NCBI GenBank assembly: GCA_025765595.1 | Contig: JAIVFH010000160.1 | Coordinates: 1-61,816, forward strand | Direction of reading: 5' to 3' | Origin: Obelidium mucronatum | Taxonomy: Eukaryota; Chytridiomycota; Chytridiomycetes; Chytridiales; Chytriomycetaceae | Length of the DNA: 61,816 nt | Part shown: positions 45,601-55,900 of the stretch, in pieces | Numbering within the stretch: the first letter of the stretch is position 1 | Layout of the letters: each line of letters begins with the position of its first letter | Notes under the pieces: generated by a model | What the model was told of the DNA's origin: nothing | Seen by the model: the letters and a program-made list of their open reading frames with translations, nothing else | Database searches by the model: none | Translations under genes and position numbers: made by a program

Positions 45601-45824
45601 TTGATTCCAGTACCACCACGATTTGGTCCCCCACTTGCTCAAGTCGCTCATTACGGCCACGTCAATTTGATCATAGCCTCCGATAAGTTCGTGTCCGTCG
45701 TACGTAAGACCTGGAATCCTGTTGTGGTCATTTAGGGTTAGTTGAGAATAAGTGGGAAAAAAAGAGCAAAATACAGCTGGTAGGGTCCGATGAAAGCCAC
45801 AGTTATGGACGTGTCGTTTTTCAT
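42622..45824 (-). CDS. GABA-B-like class C GPCR, copy 4, with frame breaks in the 3' third
   Basis: Landmarks: NDTSITVAFIGPYQL, IPGLTYDGHELIGGYDQIDVAVMSDL, INNDPKVLPNTTIKIKRF, VGPGYVWIMDNVPF, NYTLFKNTGYTGLLGDPIQL, VFYDGTSMPPPDGP, then TM helices including CNLRFWLQMLSFVVMVGSVIVKNTRVCL. The start ATG (45824) lacks a signal peptide; upstream in-frame sequence is hydrophobic, so a 5' exon is probably missing. Downstream of IENTCIYKS the frame changes repeatedly. Skipping one base at 43449, 43432, 42831 and 42733 restores LYLWAYNIMILMALFVV, then FLQFPATGD and LLEVDFIKSDEAAEFKNVL, which align with the tails of copies 1-3. An alternative for the last part is an intron from GTCAGT (about 42780) to GACAG, which would delete a conserved strand. 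Either assembly error, real frameshifting or early decay. Confidence 0.75.
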
Positions 45825-46097
45825 TGGATCGTGCAAAGCGTGCAGAGTATTTTTTCCCTCACTTTTTGGCGATGTAGTTGTGTAAATCCAAGTTAAGGAA
45901 AGAAATAAACGCAACAGAGTCGGGGGCGTTCTCTTAGATACAAACCTCGAATTCGTTTATTCAATAATATTCATGTTAAAGATCCATTTACTATCTCGGT
46001 GTCTTGAACTTTTTTTCCTCACAACTTTTCTTTGGTGGTGATGAAATCTTGGACTTTTCCACTGCTTCCCGCTTCCTCTCTTACCGATACAATTCAA
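45825..46097. other. Intergenic, no gene seen
   Basis: About 270 bp between receptor 4 and the membrane-protein gene; probable 5' exon or leader of the receptor and 3' UTR of the neighbour (TTCAATAATATTC near 45960). No repeat noted. Confidence 0.5.
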
Positions 46098-46993
46098 TCA
46101 TTTAGCTATCGAGACGTGCTTCAAAAGTGGGTCATATTGTTTCACCATTTCTGCAACCAACGTAATCCTCAGCGCATCTGACGCCTCTTTCCTCCTCTCT
46201 TCACGGTACAGCTGAATCTTCATGATAAATAGGACGAGAAAAAGCATATCAAACATGCCCAAAACTAACACAAAGCACGTGAAGCAGGTTGCAAAAGTAT
46301 CAGCCGCAAACAAGATAAATCCAGTAAGCCAAATAACAATAGCAACGCTTCCGTATTGAGAGATGATCAAGAATTTTTTATCGACTTTGTCCACTTTCGT
46401 GAGTTGATGTGGTTTTCATGAACTTGATAAATGCGCTCAAAAGGTATAGATCCAGTGCGAAAATCAAGAGCGCTGGTATAGCCGTTGCCAGCGTACTTGC
46501 TGTACCGAGTACAAAATAACTGTCATTTTCGCGAGTTGGCATGTCCAAGAAGTCACATATCACAATTGCAACTTGAGGAATAAGAGGCAAGTAAAGCAAA
46601 AACGGCAGAATCCTGACAAGTCTTTGAAAGTGTTTATGAGATGCTGGATACAGATTTTCTGCGACAGGTCCGCCGCGTTCCCAAGAATATATTACATATC
46701 CGAGCTCCAAGTGTGTTGTGAAGAAGGTTTGAATCAAGTTGAAAATGTCCCAGTCGCGAGGAGTATTGGCTCTTAGCAAATATATTTCAAACAAATGTAC
46801 ACCGATGCTTGAAGCGATTATGAGAGCTAGTGCTCTGTTGAAGGGAGTCGCGATAGTCCGCATCGTCCACGGGCGGTCTCGCTTCCAAGTTTCCCAATAA
46901 AGGACAAAGTAAACCAAGGCTAGAAGCCCGACTAACCGACACCAGCGTCATGCAAATACTCAGATCGACTGCCGTGGAGACTGCGATGCCCAT
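46098..46993 (-). CDS. Polytopic (about 7-TM) membrane protein, unknown, with two frame breaks
   Basis: The likely start is MGIAVSTAVDLSICM at 46993. Successive hydrophobic segments: LVGLLALVYFVLYW, NRALALIIASSIGVHLFEIYLL, FTTHLELGYVIY, LPFLLYLPLIPQVAIVICDFL, LGTASTLATAIPALLIFALDLYLL, YGSVAIVIWLTGFILFAADTF, and FVLVLGMFDMLFLVLFIMKIQ. Charged loops include YWETWKRDRPW. The layout resembles a fungal seven-helix receptor-like protein, but no family signature was recognised. Two single-base frame changes are needed: one near 46944 between ICMT and LVGLLAL, one near 46404 between KTTS and LTKVDKVDKK. No credible intron covers either. It is divergent from the ACAD gene with 31 bp between ATGs. Confidence 0.6.
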
Positions 46994-47024
46994 GGATTTA
47001 CGAGACGGAACAAAACACTGAAAA
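46994..47024. promoter_or_regulatory. 31-bp divergent intergenic region (membrane protein / cyt b5-ACAD)
   Basis: Start codons of the two divergent genes are 31 bp apart. No core promoter motif is visible in the gap. Confidence 0.35.
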
Positions 47025-48723
47025 ATGCGCCAAACGACTTTGGCGCACGTGGCACAGCACAACACGCCCGCCGATGCGTGGCTGGTCGTTGACGGCAAAG
47101 TAAGAAAAACCTAAGTCTGCCTTGGCAAAACGCGTCGAAGCCAGAAGCTGACTCTGATTCTGCCCAGGCGTACGATGTCTCTGCCTTCCTCGATGCGCAC
47201 CCAGGCGGCCGCCGCATTCTGCTCGACCACATTGGCACAGACTGCGTCGCAGGTCTTCCACCGCTTCCACAACGCAGCTGACAGTTTTGGCAAAGTTTGG
47301 GCATCTGCAGGTGGCTGTAATACCAGAGTCAAACAATGCAAAACAAGGAAAACACGCGAAGCAGGTCGCGTTTGCCGATCCAGTCTGGGCGCAGCAGTGG
47401 GCATCGCCCTACTACAACGACAGCCACAGGGTGAGGGGGTTTTTGAGCCATCTGAAGTTATTCTGAACTCAAACAAAAACCCACCAGCGGCTCAGAGAGT
47501 GGGCACGCGACTTGGTCGACAGAGAAGCTCATGCCCTTCATACACGAGTGGGACACGGATGCAAAAGTGCCAATGTCAGTATACAAAAAAATGGGCCAAG
47601 TCGGTCTTCTCTCATGCATGATTGGCGTTTTCCCATGGCCAGACTACGCTCCATGCCCACCACCTGCTGGAATCAACCCAAAAGAATGGAACATGTTTCA
47701 CTGAGCTTGTAGTTATCGACTGAGTTGAATCGAATCGCGTCTGTGGGTGTGAATCAGTTCTTGTGGGTGAACTCCTGCCATTGCACTGACGCCTGTGATT
47801 CACTTTGGTTCTGTGGCTATACGGGAGAAGCTTGTTAAACCTTGTTTGAGTGGGGAAAAGAATATTGCTCTTGCAATCACTGAGGTTTGAAGCGAGAATT
47901 TCACTTTACTGGTTTTAATATATCCATTTGAAATCAGCCATATGCAGGAAGCGATGTAGCAAATATACTGACAACGGCAACAAAAACCCCAGACGGAAAG
48001 CATTACATTCTAAACGGCGAGAAAAAGTGGATCACAACGGGGAATTGGGCAGAATACTTTGTTGTCGCAGCTCGAACAGGCGGTCCAGGAATGAATGGAA
48101 TATCCTTGATATTGGTTGACCGCGCCGCGACAACAGCAGACGAATTCGCGTCTCGTCCTGTGGCTTGTCAAGGATGTCGAGGATCGGGAACAGCGTTTTT
48201 AACCTTTGAAAACTGCAAAGTACCAGTGGAAAACTTGATTGGTCTGGAGAATCAAGGGTTCAGTTACATCATGAAGAACTTTAACCATGAGCGGTTGACT
48301 GGAACTATTGCCACAATTCGTTTGGCCCGAGTCTGTTATGAGGAAGCAATGGTCTATGCTCACAAGCGACGAACGTTCGGTAAAATCCTGTTTGAGCATG
48401 CCGTGATTCGCAACAAGTTGGCGCACATGTTGAGGCAGATTGAGGCCACCCAGGCGTGGGTTGAGTTTATTGTATATCAAGTGACTCAAATGTCGAAAGA
48501 AGACGCTTTGTCAAAATTGGGAGGACCTACCGCTTTATTGAAGGCGCAATGTTCGCAAGTTCTTGAATATTGCGCGAGAGAGGCGAGTCAGATTCTTGGA
48601 GGCGTCTCTTATACAAAGGGTGGTATTGGGGAAAAGGTGGAAAGGATTTATCGCGATGTTCGCGGACTTGCCATCCCTGGTGGATCGGAGGAGATTATGC
48701 TTGGTGACAAGCCTTTTTATTGA
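47025..48723 (+). CDS. Cytochrome b5-acyl-CoA dehydrogenase fusion, 5' half broken by single-base insertions
   Basis: Exon 1 (47025-47099, MRQTTLAHVAQHNTPADAWL) joins by an intron 47100-47167 to AYDVSAFLDAHPGGRRILL, the heme-binding HPGG motif of cytochrome b5. After the linker VAFADPVWAQQWASPYYNDSH comes the acyl-CoA dehydrogenase: GQVGLLSCMIGVFPWPDY, YAGSDVANI, LNGEKKWITTGNWAEYF, FNHERLTGTIATIRLARVCYEEA, FGKILFEHAVIRNKLAHM, GGVSYTKGGIGEKVERIYRDVRG, and IPGGSEEIMLGD. This fusion type is known in fungi. The 3' part from about 47934 is intact. In the 5' half five single bases interrupt the frame: T at 47243, A at 47521, T at 47702, T at 47721, T at 47776. Dropping each restores conserved sequence with no other change, and otherwise no decay is seen. 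The gene is either misassembled or read with frame corrections. Confidence 0.8.
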
Positions 48724-49563
48724 TCTTGTCAATTTAGTATATCTGACTTGTCGTTTTCTTTGCTTCTGTTTTAGACCTTGGAATCCGTCAGGCACAAAAA
48801 GCGAGTCCTGCTTTCAACTCCAAGATGTAGAGTATCCAATAATGGAGCGGTTCCCGCTTTTGTTGTTGTTGCTTGTTTGTTGCACTCACTTGAAAATGAC
48901 CAAAAAGCAAAAAAATATACAATTTCAGCTTTGTATATTCTTTATTTATTTATTTAATTTTTCTTCAAATGGCGTGAAATGCAAAATGCTGTAAATAATC
49001 TGACCTCCTTTTGAGAAGCCCTAGTTGTATCCCATCACTGAACTTTTCAATATTCCATTTTTTTTCCATAACGTGACTGCAGATCCTGAGGTCAGCCAGG
49101 CAAACCAGATGTGAGAATTTGTTTTAAAAGTTAAAGAGAACAAACGCGACAATTTTAATCATCGATTTTTTTTTTTTGGTATACAAAAAAACTAATATAT
49201 TCTGATGAATTTAAATGTATTTTAATTCTCTCTTTTGGTATTCTGATACTTATTTCTGGACTTTTTCAGTTTTCAAAGTTCCGTGGCAGAAGGACCTAAT
49301 GGAAAAAAAGCCCGAAAAATGTAATTTGTGACTTTGACTCCCCCACCAAGTCAATCTAAACGAAAACAATTGGTTTCTTTTTTTTCTTCTTCTAGGAACT
49401 TGATTCGAAAAAGAAACGCGCTTAAAAGTAAGCGCTTGGCGGGTTGTAGCAGTTCTGTAACTTTCCTCATTCCAAAGACAGCAATCGCCAAAGCGTCAAC
49501 CTTCACAAACGAATAGATGAAAACAAAAGTTTTGAGCGCCAGAAGGTCTCGAGTTCCTATACA
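48724..49563. other. Long AT-rich intergenic region
   Basis: 840 bp with TTTATTTATTTATTTAA near 48940 and poly(T) runs near 49160. A 62-codon frame at 49328-49516 is Ser/Lys-rich and shows no sign of being a gene. It probably holds the 3' UTR of the ACAD gene and the promoter of the next. Confidence 0.6.
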
Positions 49564-50223
49564 ATGGCGACGGGGCTGGAGAACGAAGGCCCACCGTCCA
49601 TTTCGAAATCTCAGACAAGGGCTGTCAAACCGTCACACGAACCATCCGCAACAACATCTATTTCTCGGAGAGCTATTCTCAGAAAGAATTCCTTCTCATC
49701 ATCCTCCTTCTCAAAGCCTCCAGTTCTCAGCAAATACCTCCAGGACAGAGCTGCTGCAACAGCAAGCCGTCTCGCCAGATATGAAATCAAAGCACAACTT
49801 CAGCAAGACGCGCTCTTTGCCCCGAAAACCACAGAACAAATTCAAATCGAGTTATTTGGAAGCGTCATTTCTGATGACGAAGAAGAGGAAACAGTCATTC
49901 TCCCTGTCGCCGTTGCATCAACCATTCCAACACCGCGATTAAAAACTCATTTATGGTCATCCTTGGTTTCCACAGAACACCAGGAGTTTCTCCATCTCGC
50001 GAAATCAAACGTGGTACTCCAGACGCGCATGTTGGAAGCCGTCAAACAGTATCTTATAGACAACCTGGATATTGATGAGTTGAGGTTGTGTGGAATCTAT
50101 GTAAAGAGAGCGCCGGCGGTTCCGAATATGAGGATCCCGGATGTTTTGAAAAGTGAATTTGTTTGTTGGTTTGCGGAGGGGGTCAAGTGTGGGTTCTCTG
50201 TTGTGAATCTTTGTTATGATTGA
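49564..50223 (+). CDS. Uncharacterised protein (219 aa)
   Basis: ATG 49564 in good context (TACAATGGCG). Single exon. The N-terminal 80 residues are Ser/Thr-rich and probably disordered; a helical middle (LSKYLQDRAAATASRLARYEIKAQLQQDALF) leads to an acidic patch (SDDEEEET) and a C-terminal module (EFLHLAKSNVVLQTRMLEAVKQYLIDNLDIDELRLCGIYVKRAP). No recognised domain. Confidence 0.6.
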   Translation: MATGLENEGPPSISKSQTRAVKPSHEPSATTSISRRAILRKNSFSSSSFSKPPVLSKYLQDRAAATASRLARYEIKAQLQQDALFAPKTTEQIQIELFGSVISDDEEEETVILPVAVASTIPTPRLKTHLWSSLVSTEHQEFLHLAKSNVVLQTRMLEAVKQYLIDNLDIDELRLCGIYVKRAPAVPNMRIPDVLKSEFVCWFAEGVKCGFSVVNLCYD

Positions 50224-50415
50224 ACTTTGTAGAAGCGAAGAGGGAGAGAGAGCGAAGGGATTCGAATTCCAACAGTACTGAGATAATTCGTTGATTAATA
50301 TAATAATAGATTCTATTTATTTAGCCTCGCACGACTCCCGAATTTAGGACTGAAATAGACTGAAATCTATAAAAAGAACAACCAACCAAAAAAAACAAAC
50401 ACTCTGACACAAACC

Positions 50416-51424
50416 ATGGCTTTATTCAGCGACACTCTCATCTCACCCGAAGTGACCAAATCGATTGCTCAAGGTTACAGAATCAGACCACTCCATGCCG
50501 GGGACTTTGAGAAAGGTTTGTTTATTTGATTCCCTTTGCAAAGATTTATTCCATGAATTATAACTACTACTGTCCAAAAAAAAAACAAAAAAGGATTCTT
50601 GGAGACACTTGGAAATCTAACGACTGTGGGACCTGTGACCAAGCAGGAGTTTACAGGTGTGAGCGTCAGTTTTTTTTGGTCTGGAAATGATGGAATCTCC
50701 AACATATTACACTTTTTTTTAGAGCGGTTCAATTATATCAAGGCGAGAAACGATACGTACTTTACGATTGGTAAAAACATTGTGGAACCATTTCCGGATG
50801 ACCAATAACATAATACTAAAAATCACAGTCGTTGAGGATATCAAGAATGCAAAGATTATTGGAGCGGGCACCATCCTCGTGGAAAGAAAGTTTGTTCACG
50901 GATGCGGATTGGTAAGATGGTTTTTGACACGAGCTTTACGTGATTTTACAACGAAAAAAAAAGGTTGGCCACATTGAAGACATTGTCACAGCGGAATCAG
51001 CACGAGGTCTAAACTTGGGTCGTTTGTATGATGCCGATACACAAAGTTAAGTCGCGTGCTGACATGGCACCAAAAAAAAAATAGAATCATTGAAACGCTC
51101 AAGTACATTGGACTCAAGACCGGATGCTACAAGAGTTGAGTGTTTTTTTTTGGCACGTTTTGGTGAGTTTGTTTGTTATTGAGTACTGACGATACTTCTG
51201 TTGATAGTTATTCGTAAGTCATGTCTCTCGTCAAATAGTCACCTCAATTAAAACTTCGAAAACAAAAGTGGACTGCAGTGAAAAGAATATTCCATTCTAC
51301 AACAAATGTGGATTCAAGCAGAAGGTAAAAAGAAATAAACACATCAAACTTTAAAACTTCGCTGTAGGAATACGAATGCGCCTTGTATATTCCCGAAAAT
51401 GAAAAAGTCAAGGCAAAGTTGTAA
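50416..51424 (+). CDS. GNA1: Glucosamine-6-phosphate N-acetyltransferase
   Basis: A GNAT-fold enzyme of the UDP-GlcNAc (chitin precursor) pathway. It starts MALFSDTLISPEVTKSIAQGYRIRPLHAGDFEKG. Exons continue FLETLGNLTTVGPVTKQEFT, then ERFNYIKARNDTYFTIVVEDIKNAKIIGAGTILVERKFVHGCGLVGHIEDIV, ARGLNLGRLIIETLKYIGLKTGCYK. A 6-nt exon (51208-51213) supplies part of IIL, then DCSEKNIPFYNKCGF and KEYECALYIPENEKVKAKL. The acetyl-CoA-binding segment RGLNLGR (R-G-x-x-L/G-x-x-L/R type) and the DCSEKN substrate segment are intact. There are eight introns, mostly 45-90 bp. The microexon join gives the family's conserved CYKIILDC exactly, which is strong support for it. Confidence 0.93.
51208..51213 (+). other. 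GNA1: 6-nt microexon (TTATTC) of GNA1
   Basis: Flanked by TGTTGATAG upstream and GTAAGT downstream. It links TACAAG-A to TG-GACTGC, giving Y-K-I-I-L-D-C. Without it the frame breaks. Confidence 0.85.
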
Positions 51425-51566
51425 TCACTCATGTAAACAATAAAACACAAAAGGATATAGCAGTATTTATACTTTGGAAATTTGTGATTGTTTATTTCAA
51501 AGAAACTAAAAACATATACGATGGGCAGGGCAGAGGACAGAGAGATTTACACAACTTGAGGTTTGT

Positions 51567-52635
51567 TCAGGCATTATTATTGTTGTCGGCAGCCTGGATC
51601 ATGACAGCTTGGAGTCTCTTTGCTCGAATAAAGTCAGCATTTGCCCTCTAGATGTATTGAAATGAAAATATTAGAAGAAAGGCTGTGAAAAATGCAGATT
51701 GGTTTACTGCTTTTGGCAGAAGGGCAAAGGAGAATTTACTGACAGCAGAGTCTATGATTCGAAAAAGAGAATACACCGCCGTCGGCGGAGAGATCCCGCC
51801 TACGGCGTATGAAACAAAAAACAAAAAAGGCACCGCCTACGGCGATGGAATCCATTGCCTCCGGCAATAAAGCACAACCAACAACACCCACCAACATCAA
51901 AAAGAAGCCAAAAGCAACCATCAAATAAGCGATAAAATCATTCTGCTTCCCAATCGCCACAGTCTGTTCGTAGTTATCCGGATCGTACTTGTACGTAGCC
52001 TCTTCGACTTCCTGGTCCTTTTCCAGAACAAGAAAACCGTAGCGGATAAACGTAAGCCCAAGCCCCGATCGCGAGCCGCACCTGGCGGCGTGTGTTGTGG
52101 CCAGCATTGTGGTCATCATGTAGCCCATGAAGTCGAAGGTGATGGACACAAACAGATTCGCCATGAACGAAAAGAAGTCGCCCACGGGCAGGCCGTCGAT
52201 CAGCACTTCGCCGTCCTCGGCCACGACGTTCACTGCGTTGTCGAGATAGTGCGGCAGCGCGCCTCTGTCGTCGGACTCGGCGATGGCGACATTGTCCGCA
52301 AACACGTCTCTGTACGTAGGCGGCGGCCTGTGTTCTTCGGAGTGTTCAGCCGACGTGTTGACGACGCCCAGGTTGGCAAACACGCCGTCGGTTGTGTTTG
52401 GCTTTGCGGCTTCGAGCGCCTTGGACTGCTTGCTTTGCGTGCCCGAGGGCGGCTGGGCGGGTGCGGCTGACGAGGAGGACGATGAGGAGACGGGTTCGTC
52501 GTCGGCCACCACGGGCGCATAGCCGCTTGGCGCTGCGCCAAAGAAGCGGCTGGCTGCGGCGGCGTCGCTGTGGCCGCTGTGGCCGGGGTACAGCGGCGCT
52601 GCGTCGTTGTCGTTGTCGTGTGAAGGTGGTTGCAT
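51567..52635 (-). CDS. NDFIP/Bsd2-type adaptor of Rsp5/NEDD4 ubiquitin ligases
   Basis: A Golgi/endosomal three-TM adaptor that brings Rsp5-type ligases to membrane cargo. It starts MQPPSHDNDNDAAPLYPGHSG. A PPxY ligase-binding motif is at RPPPTYRDV. The core has SFMANLFVSITFDFMGYMMTTML followed by TTHAARCGSRSGLGLTFIRYGF, the family's central signature, and a last TM (FIAYLMVAFGFFLMLVGV). An intron 51882-51648 joins to RANADFIRAKRLQAVMIQ and stop. The first exon's 5' half (52020-52620) is markedly GC-rich, and the intron carries a palindrome cluster. Confidence 0.85.
51768..51868. repeat. GC palindromes in NDFIP intron
   Basis: Four palindromes: ACCGCCGTCGGCGG, CCGCCTACGGCG, ACCGCCTACGGCG and ATTGCCTCCGGCAAT. 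On the sense strand the loops read GAC, GTA, GTA and GGA. The local order GAATACACCGCC...GGAGAGATCCCGCC resembles the composite block in ERCC1 intron 2, 50 kb away. Confidence 0.85.
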
Positions 52636-52976
52636 TTCAAATAAAATATGTTGAATAATTTGAACTCTGAAACAAGAAAGAATATGTTGTCGTGGCATTG
52701 CGATCCAGTTGCTTGCTGCTCGGAGTACTTGGTGCTTGGAAATCGAGAGCGTTTTTATTATGCTGTTGCCTGTTCCTTACCTGTGTTTATAACTCTGACC
52801 TGTGTTTACAACTCTGGATTACCACCGAGACTGTGTGAGTTAACAATTAAACGAAATTGATCATGCTACATTCCGTGGCGGCTTAAATCACTGACTTCTC
52901 CATTTCGTGGTTTTCCTGTGTCGAATGTGAAACCCCCACGATTTGCCACTGTCAGAAAAAAACAAGTGCGAAATAA
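52636..52976. promoter_or_regulatory. Divergent intergenic region (NDFIP / TKL kinase)
   Basis: 341 bp between divergent ATGs; AT-rich, no convincing frame in either direction. Shared promoter by position only. Confidence 0.4.
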
Positions 52977-55900
52977 TGGACTCCACCAACAAGGACAGAG
53001 ATAGTCTGTACCAAACTGTTGAGGTATGATAATACGGGCCTGCTTTTGTTTTGAATTATTCGGCTTTTAAACCTCTTTTGTAGGTAGTCCACAGTGAAAC
53101 GGCTGGTAAAAGCGACATTCAAGCTTCAAAACAACAACTCTAACTCCGCCCCTTCCTTATTAAAGTATCGATACCACAAAAGCAATCTCCTCCCGCATAC
53201 GAAGTCATCCTCCCCGAATCTCCACCTCTGGTTCCTATATCCCAGCTTTCCCATGTCGATCACCTCTTACACTCCATTGCCGATTCTCTTGTTCAAGTGA
53301 AACAAAACAGAGCTGCTTTATACCGCTTGATTACTCGATCGCAGTCTATTCTTGTTCAAGTCAATGAGTTTGTTAAACTTGACTCAGATGGAACATCGCC
53401 TCCCACCAAACTTCCTGTTTCTATTTCGGCGCATTTTGATGCTCTTTTGGAGTTATTGAAGGGTTTGGAGGTGTTTGTCAAGAAGCAAGGAGCTACAAAG
53501 GTTTGTTTTGTTCAACCACCTGAAATCCCGACCACCGTAGGCGGTGTATTCCTTTCAGTTTGCTTCCACACGTCTTATCATCCCACAAATTCCAACCACA
53601 CACAAAATATACAGTTCATGAACAACTTTGTAAACCGCGAAGGAATCTCTGCCAAGATATCCCAATTCAACCAAGAACTATCAATGATTGCACAAGACCT
53701 GACCTTGGCGATTGAAATTGACAACAAGGCATGGATCTCCGAGGATAGACAAGACCGGAAATTGGATCTGGAGGAACTCGATCAGACACTTCAACATTTG
53801 GTGGACAATGATTACAAGATTTTGAATGCACTCGAGTTGAAGCAGGTTGAATATTTCGAGGCGATTGAGGTGATTTCTTCCATGTTTTTATATTGGAACC
53901 ACGAATCCTGTAGCAAAGTTTAATCCGTCCTTTTTGCTTTACCGGTAGGCACTCCAAAAAAACATTGCAGAACAAATCGACCGCAGCCTCGAAAAGAACC
54001 TTGAAAGAATATTCATGGAACGAGCCCTCACATGCCTCCGCCGCGCCAGCGACGCCACCTTCCCCAACACCAAACCAACCACGACTCCCGCCCCATGGGT
54101 TCTCACCAGCTGGGAAATCGAAATCGGCGAATCAATCAGCCGCGGCGGATTCGGAGAAGTCTTGAAAGCAACCTGGCTCGGGCACACGATCGTGGCCGTC
54201 AAACGCCTCCACATGCGTCTGGAAACACAAAAACTTAAAGAGGATTTCTTGCGGGAAGTGAAAACGTGGTTTCCTTTGAGACATCCGAATATCGTGCCGT
54301 TGCTGGGCGCGTGTGCGACGGCGGAGAGGCCGTTTATGGTTGCACCGTACATGTCGCGGGGTCATGCGTTGCAGTATTTGGAGTCGGTGGGGAGGGAGAA
54401 TGTGGAGGTGAGGGGTTGTAAACTGTTGTACGAGGTTTCTCTGGGGATGCAGTATCTACATGCTCGAGGTGTTGTGCATGGGGATTTGAAGGCTGTGAAT
54501 GTTTTGGTACGTGACTTGATAAAATATTTTGAGTGTCATTGGTTTATTTTCTCATTCCTTTTTTATTTATTTTGCAGATTGACGAACACTGTACAGCATA
54601 CGTGGCCGACTTTGGATTCGCAACACTCAAACAATTCTCATCCACTCGTCACACTACCAGCACCAGCACCCCAGCCTTTGGCGGAACACTGCGGTGGATG
54701 TCCCCCGAACGCCTCCAAGGCGCCAAACTAACACCCCCTGTCGACATTTACGCCTTCGCAATGACCGCGTACGAAGTCTTGAGTGAAGGCGACGTTCCCT
54801 ACACGGAAACGCCCGACGCGCTCTTGTTCCAACATGTCGTGAATAACCATGTGAGGCCACAGAAACCTTCCGGTTGTGATGTGGTTTTTAAAGGGACGCA
54901 TACGCAGTTGTGGAGGTTGATGGGGAGTTGTTGGGCGCCGGATCCGTTGGCGAGGCCGTCGTTTAGTGGGATTTCGGTGGGGATGAAGAGTATTGCCAAA
55001 GAAGCTGCGAATGTTGCGGCTGCTGCTGCTGCTGCGGCCGCGGCAGCCAAAAATGTTGTGACTGAGGTGGTTGAAACGCAAGGAAAGAAGGATCCTGTGG
55101 AGGAGTTAAGTGGAGATTCCGGCGTTACTAGCATGAGTTCCGAAGGTGCTGGAGGAAGCCGTGGAGAAACCGCGGCTGTCAAAGGACAGTTTCGTGAAAG
55201 CGACGGCCAGGAACCAAAAGAACGACGACGGATCGTCCATCGTGCCATATGGCATAATCGTCGACATCCCAGCGGAAACAATCCAGGCCACGGAGAAGGC
55301 CGTCGAAAGAAGGGAATTGACATGGCACCAAGCGAGACTAGCGAAAGCTCTGAATCTGATGACAGCACTGATGAAGTCTCGGACTCGGATGATTCCGTAC
55401 TAGTAGTCGCCAAAAAGTCGGTTGACATTACTTCAGCTGAATCAGAACCAAATCAAATGGTTCTCAGGGACGTTTCCCAAGATAAATCATCAGACGATGA
55501 TGAAGATGTTCATTTGCAATTTGAACCTGGTACTTGGGGCGCCTGGGGTAAGACTGTTTTTTGTCAACTTGTCCCAAAAAGTGACTGCCGACTAAATTAC
55601 AATGCAATATAGTTTACAACTTGGTCCCTATCCTCCCCACCGACATTCAAAAAGAAGTTAAAGCAAAAGTCCACAAATTCGCGCTCCAACTGCACCAAGA
55701 AGACGTGAAACTCGAAGGAGAAGGCGTTTTTATCGATTTCATCCAAGACCTCAAGAAGGCGGGTGCAAAAGCGAAAGGGCTTGCAAAAACAATTCGGAAA
55801 GGAAAAAAAGATAAAGGAGGAATATCTTTCAGATTCGGAAGTGGTCCGACAAGTGATGACGATGAGGATGCAAATCGCGGAAGTTTGTCATCACGTAGTA

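Noticed and set aside
46960..47476. Several overlapping Arg/Cys-rich minus-strand frames
   Set aside because: Shadows of the cytochrome b5 exons, whose HPGG motif and splice sites lie on the plus strand.
53100..53160. Premature stop in the kinase N-terminus
   Set aside because: The TAA lies in a GT-AG intron with a CTAAC branch point; splicing restores the frame.
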